NCBI GenBank assembly: GCA_021521415.1
Contig: JAIQDT010010027.1
Location: forward strand, 1-64,000
Length of the DNA: 64,000 nucleotides
Direction of reading: 5' to 3'
Source: Bidens hawaiensis
Lineage: Eukaryota; Streptophyta; Magnoliopsida; Asterales; Asteraceae
The stretch's first letter is position 1, and each line of letters begins with the position of its first letter. Of the stretch, positions 12,549-23,645 are shown piece after piece. The position numbers and the translations under genes are program-made. Below the pieces are notes generated by a model. It was not told the DNA's origin. It worked only from the letters and a program-made list of their open reading frames with translations, and did no database searches.

Positions 12549-13336
12549 GTTATTCAAGGACTCTAAAGACTTTCGTCGATTTTCTCATTCTATCTTAAGT
12601 TATTTTTTTCTTTTACTCAATTATGTATTGTAACGCCTCTTTATGGCCTTGGATTATTTCAATTTGAACCTTATCATTTGCATGTTTTACCTCATGAATA
12701 AAGTTTCTTTTATTTAAGTAGATTGTTTATTAAAGCCTACCTCTATCTTATTTTCTTATCCTCATTCATCACAACCCATGTTATTAACCTCAGATATTAA
12801 TGAGTTATCCCTTTTAAAGACTTATACTTTTACGTTAAATGATATCATAGAAATTTCTTTGTTTTATTTAAATCCACCGCAACTTTTGAAATGGTGATTT
12901 CCTAGTTTTATAGTTAAAATTCTCAAAACTTTTGTTTCTCAAAATCATGTTTTTCAAAATGTTTTGTAACCCACATAATGGGAAGAGTTATGTGGTCCAT
13001 CCGATGACCTAAGCAATTACAGGTCGACACGTAATTACCCAAGTCCTCGCATGAAAATCATAATACGAACAATTGTGTGTCATAATATAGAATCGAAAGT
13101 AGTTGAGATAACGGTACAAATGTGAAATTGATAAGGACATGGTGGATACGTCGCTGGTACATCCTATATATAAGTGTCTTTATCGGATTTTCATTTGGAG
13201 CATTGCTTCAACTATTCAAAGTTCTGTATTATGATTAATTTTAAATTATATTTAAAATTTTCCTTCCCTTAATATTTATTGGTTTTTTATAGTATTTTTT
13301 AATTTCTGGACGAAATTCCCAAAAGTAGGGCATACT
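12549..13336 (+). other. 3' untranslated part and purine tract before the 3' LTR
   Basis: There is no coding similarity in any frame. It ends with 'ggacgaaattcccaaaagta' then GGGCATAC directly before TGTAACAACTCGG, the form of a gypsy polypurine tract and LTR junction. The 'gacgaaa' block is shared with the junction at 23620-23645 of the full-length element. Confidence 0.6.
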
Positions 13337-13464
13337 GTAACAACTCGGATTTTTCAAATTAATATTTTTTACCCGACCCGTTTCGAAGTTCGGGAAATTT
13401 TATCAATAAAATATCGTGTCTATCGAGTATTTATTTTTTTATTATTATTTGTTTATTGTACTTA

Positions 13465-13511
<47 letters not shown>

Positions 13512-15720
13512 TATATGACTTTCAAGATATTACAAATTTTACCCTAAAACTAAACTATTACCATTATTATTGCCACCCGTAAACTATAAGGACCAAAGTG
13601 CAATTTCTGGATATTTAACATTCAAACTCGATAACCCATTTACCCATTATCCAAACCCATGCCTGTGACCCAATTCACGAACCCGTATACCCAAATTTCT
13701 TAGCTTGCACCTTAATTCACGTCGTATACTTGGAAATCAAATCAATGGACTTGTTAATCTTGCTATAATCAGTACACCGACACATCTAATTATGTAACAT
13801 CGATTAATCTTGATTCTTATTACTCATTATACAGGCTGGCATATCCCGTCAATCAATTTATATTATAACAAACACCATAATTCAATTAAACATACAGATA
13901 ATATCCTCAAACCCTCGCCGTCCTAACCCATGTATTCAATTAAATTATCATCTTTGTTTGAGCTGTGTTTTCGATCTTCGTTAAGCCAGCCATAACTCGA
14001 TACGTTTAAGCATCAATTCAGCCTCATAATAGGTAATATGTTATATGGTTGTGTTTTTTCATTGTCTCTATTTGATTAACCCTTTGATTAATTAAACCAT
14101 TATACATGGGATTAAACGATTGATCTTGCTAGGGTTTGATTAGGAACTGGGTAGTTATGTCTTCTTGTTATATATTTTCGTATCTGGTTATAACACGAGT
14201 TAGACACCAGCCTAGTTGGCTGGTGCATATGGGTTAAATCACGAGGACGGCTGGGGGCGCGTGTTCGAACCCCACCCCAGCCCCTTTTTGTCCTTATTTT
14301 TGGTAATTATTTGTTTACGCTATTATATATTATATCTAACTATATAAATTATATTATAAATATTATAAAATCATAATAATCAATATTTTTATAAAACCGA
14401 CATATTAACCGATCACTTTTTCAAACCTTGGTTAAAAGCCATATATGTGTGTGTGTGTGTGTGTGTAATAGATTATTAAAATTGATAAATGATTTAATGT
14501 TTAAAAACGGTTTTAATCTAAGATACGCATTTAAAAATTTATTGTTAATTAACATATTAAAATATAGATATAAGTTCAAGTGTTTTATAAATAGATTATA
14601 TTTTGTATAAATTAAAATATTATTTATTATTTATTATTTACAATATTAATTTAAAAGAAATCTTTATTAATAATAATACAAATGTATTTTTATAAACAAA
14701 TATTTAATATTATTTAATACAACTTTAAATAAAAATAATATTCTTAAAGAAAAGGATTTATTTTTATCATATAATAACTTTTATAAAATAAAACTTTAAA
14801 TAAATTATTATAACTTCTACATGCCCGTTCAATCTCTAAAGCTCTATGAATTCCGTCATTAATCTGTAGTTATATTTTCGTCATTACTCTTACTTAGGGT
14901 TTTCGGTTGATTCATCTCGTCAAACATGACACTTGTTGCTACCGTTTCTTACTACATTTATTTCCATCGCTTATTGCTAAGTTGAGTATTTCACTCCCCT
15001 ATTTTACTCATTTTAAATCTTTTGAGGGACATATGCGTAACTTAAATATTTGCATAATATATAGTATTCAATTGCAACTGTTAATCCTTGTGTGTATATC
15101 AGTTTATGACTAACTTTCTATTTGCTTACTTGATTTATATTACCGCATTTAGAGAGGTCTATCATAATAGTATGATCATACGACTGTCGTATTGGTCGGC
15201 GTCCAATCGCATGACAATGGTTTCACCGACAACTCATTTTTGGTAATCAATGCCCCATTCGCATGGCAACGGTTTAGCCTATTCTTTATCATTTGTTTGA
15301 ATTGTGTACCTGCTATGGCTTAATTGTTATCTCACGGGAACAGTATGCGTTTTCTTTTAAATATTATATTGTATCCCAATTAACTGGATTTTTACTCACT
15401 CAACCTTGTGTTGACAAAATTATTTATATTTTATACGAATATGCAGGTTATCATTTGAACTAGCTAGTTGCAAGATTTGGTGAAGAATTTAGGATTGCTT
15501 ATGTTAGAAGAAACGTATTCAAGACTAAATCAAGACTTAGTATAACTTAGATTTTGAATTATCTTGTTTGTATGAATTATGTACTTTATATTTGATTTAT
15601 TTGAAAAAATTAATTAAATTTAATAGATATGTCACTTTTAATTATTGCATAATAGTACCTTGAGAGTTATTAGCAATCAGCTCACGCCCCGAAATTTCCG
15701 CCTTAGGTTGGGGTGTGACA
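13337..15720 (+). mobile_element. 3' LTR of the gag-only element (2384 bp), chimeric relative to the 5' LTR
   Basis: It starts TGTAACAACTCGG right after the purine tract and ends GGGGTGTGACA. The right 1.44 kb (about 14284-15720) is homologous to 3284-4748 in the 5' LTR. The left 0.95 kb has no counterpart there. The 5 bp flanking the outer ends differ (TTTAT before 2988, GGCTC after 15720). This fits recombination between two related elements. The alternative is that 14284-15720 is a separate truncated LTR inserted into a longer LTR that resumes at 15721. Confidence 0.55.
14195..14290 (+). other. tRNA-like (SINE head) sequence with A and B boxes
   Basis: CAGCCTAGTTGG (14208-14219) fits an RNA polymerase III A box with one mismatch, and GTTCGAACCC (14263-14272) fits a B box, 43 bases apart. 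A T-rich stretch follows. The segment does not fold convincingly as a functional tRNA. It lies exactly at the point where homology between the two LTRs begins, so it may mark an insertion or recombination point. Confidence 0.5.
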
Positions 15721-16432
15721 GGCTCCAGCAACCATCACCGCCACCACGACAACTGCCTCATTCCACCGCAGACCACCGCCGCGAACCCCCATCAATGTGT
15801 GCCACATTTTCTCTCTCTAAAGTCTCTATCTCTAAGACCAATATGGTGTAGGAGACCCTTTCTGATAAGATAAACGGGCTTCACATGGAGAAACAAGCTC
15901 AAGATCCTCTAATCTCTATCTAGACCTTAATCCCAAACTAAGGCGTTTGAAGGCAGCGGAACCGGGTTTAATATGAATTTGCTAGCGAATCGACCACCGA
16001 ACTCACGAGGTGAGTTTCACGACCCCTTTACCATTTTACTGTTTTATCACTTGAGGAGAACATACACAGTTTCTTTTATATATGATAATTAGAAACAAAA
16101 CACCAATCCTTATGCGAACATGAGTTGGACTATTTAATGCTAAAAGCCCCTTAATTGCATACTATAACCATCAACTAACGAAGTTAGCCACAAGAATATA
16201 CGAATAGTACTATTGGGGTTGACATTCCCCTTATCTTAGGTTAGTCGCGCTAACCTCTGATATTGAACCAATATGCGTATATTCCATTTGTGAGATTTAA
16301 ACAGGTTAAAAGGATATAAGTCATGGTTTGGTTATATGTTTAGGGTTCGCCATATTAATTCGTAGATTTAGCTAGTCTACGGAGGATCATCGTATCTGTT
16401 TCAACAGATTATCGTATACATATTTGTGAACT
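15721..16432 (+). other. Older sequence split by the full-length gypsy element
   Basis: I see no gene here. 'ctcacgaggtgagtttcacgacccc' is phrased like the transcribed part of a plant gypsy LTR. The sequence appears to resume at 25831 and to end in GGCTGGGTGTGACA near 26208, so this may be the remainder of an older LTR. CA-rich triplet sequence lies at 15721-15790. Confidence 0.4.
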
Positions 16433-16605
16433 TGTAACATCCTACTTTTGGCTATTATAATAAAATAAATTTCGTCAATTTAATAGTGGGTCGTTATCGG
16501 TTTAGATAATAGAATATGAGTTGGGCTTGTGTTGGTTTAATGAATATGAATTATGGACTTGGGTTGAAGGAAAGACCATGGGCTTAAGACCATGACCCAT
16601 ACATG

Positions 16606-16611
16606 TATAAA
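16606..16611 (+). promoter_or_regulatory. TATA box of the 5' LTR
   Basis: TATAAA about 170 bases into the LTR, downstream of a GGGCTTAAG block. The 3' LTR has TATATAAA at 23817-23824 in the same place. Confidence 0.5.
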
Positions 16612-17400
16612 CCATAATCACCACTTAATCCTTCATTTCACATATTCCATACACCATCAAAAACACACACTTAAGCTTTCTCTCTAGTTCTTCCTCTCTC
16701 TAAACCGACACTAAGAAGGAAACCGAGCACCGACCCGAGGTAATGATAGTATGTTATTGTTCGAGCTTAGACCCGCTAGATATAGTCACGAAACGACGAG
16801 CCGACACCGTTAAACCGTTTAAGTCATGAGATCCGGGTGGAATCGGGTATTAACCGAACCTAAGATGAGCTTAGGGGTCACCCTAGCTCAGATCTGGATC
16901 GAACGAGACGAAAAACGGTGAAAAAACGAGTTAAAACTCGTTTTTTCCGGCGAATTCGCGGTTTTCCGGCAGCGGCGCCGGAAATGTGTACGAGGAAAAG
17001 GGAATGTCAGAGAATGTTCCTGACATTCTATGACCTAACCCTAGTTCGCTAACGGGAAGTTAACGAACTAGAGGTGATTCGCTAAGTAGGAGATAACGAA
17101 CTAGCTTCTGATTCGTGATAGTCAGTTCGCTAAAGGAGATAACGAATTAGCTCATCCAGTTCACTACGTCAGATAGCGAATTGGGCTAAAGAACTAGGAT
17201 AGCGAACTGGTTAACGAATCAAGTCAGATTCAGATGACGAATTAGATGTTGATCAGTTAACGAATCAGATCACAAAAGATAACGAATTGGCTAACGAATT
17301 AGGCTTAATTAGTTATAAGAAATGGGTTAGCAAATTAGAAGAAAATTTAAAATCCTAATGGAAAATGTGTTAAGACAGTTAATGAAAATAATATTTTTTC

Positions 17401-17515
17401 AAGCTGACCTGCCAGCTTAACCCCAGCCAGGGGCTCTGCCCCTTGGACCCTGCTAGGGGCTGCCGCCCCTAGAACCCCGCTGCTAGGGGCGCTGCCCCCG
17501 GACCCCCGTTCGTTA
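17401..17515 (+). repeat. GC-rich hairpin module inside the LTR
   Basis: A run of short inverted repeats: GGGGC-tct-GCCCC near 17430 and CTAGGGGC (17453-17460), loop TGCC, GCCCCTAG (17465-17472). The same module is in the 3' LTR (about 24601-24715) and the solo LTR at 48698 (about 49841-49950). It is missing from the LTRs at 4798, 8385 and 1-1652. It is strikingly GC-rich against its AT-rich surroundings. Confidence 0.8.
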
Positions 17516-17970
17516 AGGGTAATAATTAAACTAGAAAGACGATATGTGTAGTGATAGTTTATTGATACGTATAATTATTATAAAGTTAGTCGTGTACAGC
17601 TAAGAAGGGGATAACCGTAAATGGTGAACGCAACCGCCTTTAGGTGAGTTTCTAGCCCCACTTCCTTGTTATGTTTTCGGGGCTGTGTGCATACTCGATG
17701 TGATAGTTAATACACTTACTTTAAGTGGTAAGTGTATGCCTTGTATGATTTATGTATGATGATTTCTTGACGGTGTGTGAACGACCTTTGGATATTGCAT
17801 GTACCGTCAAGTGGTAGTTAAAGGTATGATTGATATGTATGATGTATGAATGATGTATGTATGAATAATGTATGTACGATATGTTAATGGTACGTGAACG
17901 CTCTTCGGAGATCGCATGTATTGTCAAGGAACGTATGTAAAGGACAGGTATGATATAGCAGTACGAATTT

Positions 17971-18098
17971 AGGGAACCGACCCTAATAGTATCGGCGAAT
18001 GAAGGTAACCGACCCTAATAGTATCGGCGAATGTAGGGAACCGACCCTAATAATATCGGCGAATGCAGGGAACCGACCCTAATAATATCGGCGAATGC
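17971..18098 (+). repeat. Four 32-bp tandem units in the 5' LTR
   Basis: Unit of the form AGGGAACCGACCCTAATAGT followed by ATCGGCGAATGA, repeated four times. The 3' LTR carries six units (25186-25377). These are LTR minisatellites, not a CRISPR array: there are no spacers and the units are directly abutting. Confidence 0.93.
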
Positions 18099-18554
18099 TA
18101 TAGGGCAGAATGCTCTTTAAGGGTATATGTAAGAATGAAAGTATGTACGTACGTATGTAAATAAGTATGTAAGAAAAGACGAAAGTATGTGTCATCGGAT
18201 ACATGTATATGTATATGGATGTAATGTATGTTACCTGATTAACTAGAACTCACTCAGCGTAGCTGAATTTTAGTATGCACGCAGGTGAGTAGAATGAGGC
18301 AGCTCATTTGATGAAGACACATGGCATGGAATTGAAGACACTAGCATCTCAAGGAAATGTTATGATGTTTTAAAGACTATGTTTGATTTTAAATAACTAT
18401 GAACGTTTGTTAAGACAATAAATGATGGATATGTAATATATTGGTTGAAGTTTTATATTCCGCGTAATGCTTTAATTAACTCTGATATTTAGAACTATGT
18501 TTATGAGTAAATCCAACGTCCAAAGTAGGGCACCGGTAACGGGGCCTTACAAGT

Positions 18555-18566
18555 TGGTATCAGAGC
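18555..18566 (+). other. Primer binding site, initiator tRNA-Met
   Basis: TGGTATCAGAGC, an exact match to the usual plant tRNA-iMet primer site, three bases after the LTR end. It gives the orientation and confirms the LTR boundary. Confidence 0.95.
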
Positions 18567-19000
18567 AAAGTTAGAGAGATTTAAGCATCCTACATGCTTA
18601 GACTCGAACAAAGAATGGGATTAAAATAAGAAAATAAAGAAGATGCCAGTACGAGAATGACATGTGTCACTCAAGCAAGCCAAGTAAAGGTAAAGTATGT
18701 GATTAAATTCGCATGTAAAGTAGAATGATGAATGGATGTTTGCGTAATTGCTAAATAAAGAATGTATGAATGCTAGCTTAATGGCTAGGGATAGGAGTAT
18801 GTAATGATAGGAACTGTTTGATTGTCTAACTGTTAGAAGTAGAATTAGCACAAATAGACTCATAAGAGGAAGTGTATAGGACACGGAAAGTAACGTGAGC
18901 AGCTAATCACAGCTGGCCACTGTTATTACCTGTAAGTCTTACTATCCTTGTACTAAATGGTTCCTTAAGTGATGACGTTTGTGTTTCCTTATAGAATACG
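18567..19000 (+). other. Leader between primer site and gag
   Basis: An untranslated leader of about 430 bases. I see no gene. It ends just before the gag ATG at 19001. Confidence 0.7.
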
Positions 19001-20371
19001 ATGGCTGGAGCTAAGAAAGTTACTGGAAAGAAAGGACGCACGGGACGCCGTGGTAGGCCACGCGTTGTCAGAGAGCCGTCGGTAGCACCAGTTACCAATG
19101 CTGAGGGAGAAGGGAGTGCCGTTGTAGGAAACCCGAGCAATAACGATAGGGTTCAACTGGATCCTGCTGTTCACGCTGCTATTGCTCAAGCGATAGCAAC
19201 TGCTATGAAAAACATGAATCCCGAGAAACCTGCTGGAAAGTCTGGGGAAAGAAGTAAGAAGGATGACGAGGAGGAGGCAGAGGAATCAAGTGTGGTTAAG
19301 TCGGTGAAAGTCGACGATAGGAAAAGAGGCCGAGGTGGGTGCAACTATAAGTCTTTCAAAGGCTGCGATCCACCGAAGCTAACTGGCTTGGAAGACGCAA
19401 TCGCTACTCTCCAATGGATAACCGCGATGGACAAGATTATCCGAATTAGCGAATGCCGTCCCGATCAAGCTGTGGGGTATGCTACCCAATCATTCGGTGA
19501 GGAGGCGATGTACTGGTGGGAGTCTGTTGAGCAAAGGAAAAGTCGAGAAGAGATCAAGGCCTTGAGGTGGGACGATCTGAAGGAGTTAGTGATGAAACAA
19601 TTCTGTGCTGATACAGAGGTAGAGAAGGTCGAGATGAAGTTCATGAGTCTGAAGGCGGGTAAGATGACACACCGCGAGTATCTCACTGAGTTCAATCGTC
19701 TGTCAAGGTTGGTGCCAGATATGGTGGACACCGAGGCCAAGCGGATCAAATGTTACCTTAGGGGACTGCCCCAGAATGTTCGCGTCTTGGTCAAGGCTGG
19801 TAGACCAGGTACTTTTAATTCTACGGTGGGGCTCGTAGAAACGGTGTATGAGGACTTGACAGATGAGGTGGCTATGGAAGAGAAGAAGGAGAAGAAGTGG
19901 GTTCCTGCTAAACGGCCCGGTACTCAGTTGTGGAACTCTAAATATAAAAAGCAGAAGGTGTGGGAGAAGAGGTCGTGTAGGACGTGCGGAAAGATGCACG
20001 CTGGAGAGTGCAAATGGGGCACTGGGTCTGAGGTGTGCCGCAAGTGTGGGAAGTCCCATGGTGGGGAGTGTAGATCAGGGTCAAATGCCTGCTACAAATG
20101 TGGTAAGATGGGGCACTTTGCTCAAGAGTGCTATGCGAAGCCCGCGTGTTATAAGTGCGGACAGACAGGCCACTTGGCGAGGGCTTGTACGAGTGGTGAA
20201 GCTGGAGGGTGTGAGAAGAAAGATGTTGATCAAGAGATGCCGAGAACTAGAGCCTACATGCTGACCCAGGAACAAGCTAGGCAGATTCCTGATGTTGTGA
20301 CAGGTACGTTCTTAGTAAACGGTATTTCTGCTTCAGTATTATTTGATTCGGGTGCGAATAGAAGTTTGTAG
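19001..20371 (+). CDS. gag (capsid/nucleocapsid) plus first part of protease
   Basis: 456 codons from ATG 19001. Residues 1-35 are very basic (KKVTGKKGRTGRRGRPR). A capsid region follows at about 110-290, with the YWWESV and LTEFNRLSRLVPDMV blocks of plant gypsy Gag (retrotransposon gag family). Residues about 325-400 hold four zinc knuckles: two short C-x2-C-x3-H-x3-C forms (CRTCGKMHAGEC, CRKCGKSHGGEC) and two canonical CCHC forms (CYKCGKMGHFAQEC, CYKCGQTGHLARAC), which bind the element RNA. The frame ends just after the protease active-site block DSGANRS, where a one-base change in a T run near 20366 puts a TAG in frame. Normally the frame would run on into pol. Gag itself looks intact. Confidence 0.88.
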   Translation: MAGAKKVTGKKGRTGRRGRPRVVREPSVAPVTNAEGEGSAVVGNPSNNDRVQLDPAVHAAIAQAIATAMKNMNPEKPAGKSGERSKKDDEEEAEESSVVKSVKVDDRKRGRGGCNYKSFKGCDPPKLTGLEDAIATLQWITAMDKIIRISECRPDQAVGYATQSFGEEAMYWWESVEQRKSREEIKALRWDDLKELVMKQFCADTEVEKVEMKFMSLKAGKMTHREYLTEFNRLSRLVPDMVDTEAKRIKCYLRGLPQNVRVLVKAGRPGTFNSTVGLVETVYEDLTDEVAMEEKKEKKWVPAKRPGTQLWNSKYKKQKVWEKRSCRTCGKMHAGECKWGTGSEVCRKCGKSHGGECRSGSNACYKCGKMGHFAQECYAKPACYKCGQTGHLARACTSGEAGGCEKKDVDQEMPRTRAYMLTQEQARQIPDVVTGTFLVNGISASVLFDSGANRSL

Positions 20372-23300
20372 CTACTACGTTTAGTAAACTAGCTAAAATG
20401 AAAAGTTACCGAGTGTCTGAAACCTTCACAGTAGAAACCGCTAGTGACACCTCGGTGAAAATAATGAAAATGGTTAAGGATTGTAAGATAGAGTTAGAGG
20501 GGCATGAGTTCCCTGTTACTTTGTATGTTATGACCTTGGGAGGGTTCGATGTAGTCTTGGGAATGGATTGGTTATCTGAATACGAAGCTCAGATAGTATG
20601 TAAGAGTAGAATAATAAAGCTAAGGTCTTTAGATGGTAGTGCGGTGACGGTTGATAAAGAAAGTTCAGGGTTTAACATCATTTCGATGATAAAAGCCGAA
20701 GGGTTATTAAGGCGAGGGTGCGGTGCCTACCTGGCGTATGTTTTCAACGCTACGGCCGAGACGAAAGAAATGAAAGATGTTCCTATCGTGTGCGACTACC
20801 CAGAAGTATTCCTTGAGGATCTTCCGGGGTTGCCACCGGAGCGAGAGTTAGAATTCCAGATAGATTTAATACCAGGGGCCAGCCCGTCGCGAAAGCACCT
20901 TACCGTCTAGCGCCGTTTGAGATGAAAGAATTGATGTCCCAACTGCAAGAACTCCTCGACAAAGGTTTCATAAGGCCAAGTGTATCCCCTTGGGGCGCGC
21001 CAGTGTTGTTCGTGAAGATGAAGGATGGAAGTATGAGGATGTGCATAGACTATCGCGAGTTGAACAAGCTTACGGTAAAGAATAGATATCCTTTGCCAAG
21101 GATTGACGATCTGTTTGATCAACTGCAAGGTTCAAGTTGGTTCTCATGAATAGATCTCAGATCAGGCTATCATCAGCTGAAGGTGAAGGAGGCAGACATC
21201 CCTAAAACAGCGTTTCAGACGCGGTATGGACACTCCGAGTTCCTCGTGATGTCATTCGGTCTGACGAATGCTCCCGCAGCATTTATGGACATGATGAATA
21301 GGGTGTGTCGGCCGATGTTAGATAAATCAGTTATCGTCTTCATCGATGATATACTGATTTATTCAAAAAGCGAGTCTGATCATGCCGAACATCTGAGAGA
21401 AGTATTGGAGACTCTGAAGAAAGAGAAGTTGTATGCCAAGTTTTCGAAGTGCGCGTTTTGGTTGCGAGAAGTGAAATTCTTAGGTCATGTGATTAATCCG
21501 GAAGGGATCACCGTGGACCCAACTAAGATTGAGGCGATAACGAATTGGAAGACTCCACAGAATCCGACTGATATACGAAGCTTCTTAGGGTTAGCTGGCT
21601 ACTATAGGAGATTCATCGAGGGTTTCTCCAAGATAGTCGCACCGTTGACCGGTATGACCCGAAAGTCGATAGTATTCAGTTAGGGTAAGTTTCAAGAAGA
21701 GGCTTTTCAGGAGTTAAAGAAGAGACTCACGCAAGCTCCAATTCTTGCTTTACCCGATGGTGATGAGGATTTGGTTGTTTGTACTGATGCTTCGCATCGT
21801 GGATTAGGTTGCGTGTTGATGCAACGAGGAAAGGTGATAGCTTACGCGTCTAGACAGTTGAAAGTCCATGAGAGCACTTATCTGACGCATGATTTAGAGC
21901 TAGCAGCAGTAGTGCATGCTCTCATGATATGGAGACATTATCTGTATGGTACTAAGTGTACCATTTACACAGATCATAAGAGTTTAAAGTACTTCTTCGA
22001 GCAGAAAGAATTGAACATGAGACAGCGAAGATGGTTGGAGTTGATAAAGGATTACGACTGTGATATCAAGTACTACCCTGGTAAAGCTAACATGGTCGCT
22101 GATGTGCTAAGACGTAAGAATGAGGAAGTCATTGCAACAGTAAAGTCATACAAGTTGATTATGAACTCAAGTCTATTTGAAGAAATCGTCAAGGTGCAAG
22201 CAGAGGTGCTGGTAGATGAAGGACTAGTGAAGAAAGAAAGAATTTTCGGTCAGCAAGACGAGTTGATGGATAACACGCATGGTGTTAAGATTAGGTTTGA
22301 CCGTATGTGGATTCCACGCCATGGAGATCTCAGAGGCCGAATCTTAGATGAAGTTCATAAGTCAAGATATTCGATTCATCCAGGAACTACGAAGATGTAC
22401 CAGGATTTGAAGAGAGACTATTGTGGCCAGGAATGAAGAATGACGTGATAGATTATGTCAGTAAGTGCTTAACTTGTTTACAAGTCAAGGCAGAGCACCA
22501 GAAGCCTTATGGAAAGATGCAACCTTTGGAGATACCAGAATGGAAATGGGAACACATCACCATGGATTTCATAACTAAGCTACCCCGTACAGCTAAGCAT
22601 CATGATACCATCTGGGTGGTTGTGGACCGTTTGACCAAGAGTGCTCACTTACTGCCTATACGGGGGGCTATCTCGTCAGAAACGTTAGCAAGCTTGTTCA
22701 TAAAGGAGGTTGTGTCAGCGCATGGAGTACCGTTATCAATCGTGTCCGATAGAGATACACGGTTTACTTCGAAATTTTGGAAGAAGTTCCATGAAGCTAT
22801 GGGAACGAGATTGAACATTAGTACGGCGTATCATCCTCAAACAGATGGACAGTCTGAAAGGACGATCCAAACCCTTGAGGATATGCTACGTGCTTGTGTT
22901 TTAGACTTTGGTGGAAGTTGGGATGACCATCTGCATCTAGCGGAGTTCTCTTATAACAACAGCTACCATTCAAGTATTGGTATGCCACCGTTCGAGATGT
23001 TGTATGGAAGACGTTGTAGAACTCCAGTATGTTGGGGAGAGATTGGTCAGAAGGAGATAGGAAGCCTAGAGGTTGTGCAAGAAACCTCTTCAAAGTTCGA
23101 TTAGATCAAAGTGAGAATGAAAGCTGCTCAGGACAGACAGAAGTCATATGCTGATAAGTGGCGACGACCGATTGATTTTAGCGTTGGTGACAATGTGATG
23201 CTCAAGGTCTCGCCTTGGAAAGGAATTATTCGTTTTAGGAAGAGGGGAAAGTTGAGTCCGAGGTACAATGGACCGTTCAATATTTTAGATCGAGTAGGTG

Positions 23301-23602
23301 AAGTGGCTTACAAGTTAGATTTGCTAGAAGAGTTAGAAGGAATTCACTCAACCTTCCATGTTTCTCATCTGAGAAAGTGTCTGGCTGATGACACGTCGCA
23401 CGTGCCATTAATGGACATTGAGGTTGATGAACAACTGAACTACATTGAGCAACCAATCGAGATAGTCGACCGCAAGGAGAAGCAACTTCGTCACAAGGTT
23501 ATACCTTTAGTGAAAGTGATATGGAAGCATCGCAAAGGTTCAGATGCTACTTGGGAAGCTGAGGATGAGATGCGCAAGTTTTACCCGAATTTGTTTATGT
23601 AA
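20372..23602 (+). pseudogene. pol: protease, RT, RNase H, integrase, chromodomain (broken)
   Basis: The polyprotein copies element RNA into DNA and integrates it. Order seen: rest of the aspartic protease with LGMDWLSEYEA (20398-20600); RT from about 20820, with [20 protein letters not shown] and the catalytic [11 protein letters not shown] (about 21335-21372); RNase H with [10 protein letters not shown] (about 21780) and YTDHKSL; the HPGT...CLTC zinc-binding part (22380-22480); the integrase core with D of MDFITKLP, D of SDRDTRFTS and E of PQTDGQSERT; and at the end a chromodomain-like tail (VIWKHRKGSDATWEAEDEM) ending at the TAA by 23602. Breaks: frameshifts near 20366, 20895 and 22428, and in-frame stops TGA 21147-21149, TAG 21681-21683 and TAG 23102-23104. 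Chromodomains guide integration into heterochromatin (family knowledge). Confidence 0.93.
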
Positions 23603-23631
23603 TAGTTAGGTTTCGGGGACGAAAACTCTTT

Positions 23632-23645
23632 AAGGAGGGAAGACT
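23632..23645 (+). other. Polypurine tract
   Basis: AAGGAGGGAAGACT directly before the 3' LTR. It is the expected primer for plus-strand DNA synthesis. Confidence 0.85.

Larger units (their letters stand above)
16433..18551 (+). repeat. 5' LTR of the gypsy chromovirus
   Basis: TGTAACATCC to GGGGCCTTACA, 2119 bp. Modules: TATA box at 16606, an array of TTCGCTAAC/TAACGAATT motifs (about 17045-17340), a GC-rich hairpin block (about 17401-17515), the 'gtttctagccccacttccttg' block, four exact 32-bp units (17971-18098), then the 'cgtagctgaattttagtatg' block. Confidence 0.95.

Noticed and set aside
14195..14290. Possible tRNA gene
   Set aside because: A and B boxes are present but I could not form a full cloverleaf with an acceptor stem, so it is kept as a SINE-like or tRNA-derived fragment only.
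17971..18098. Evenly spaced 32-bp repeats that could suggest a CRISPR array
   Set aside because: The units abut with no spacers, lie inside an LTR and vary in number between the two LTRs. The genome is eukaryotic.
19703..20264. Frames on both strands overlapping the gypsy gag
   Set aside because: They lack motifs and follow from the codon usage of the true gag frame, which has capsid and zinc-knuckle signatures.
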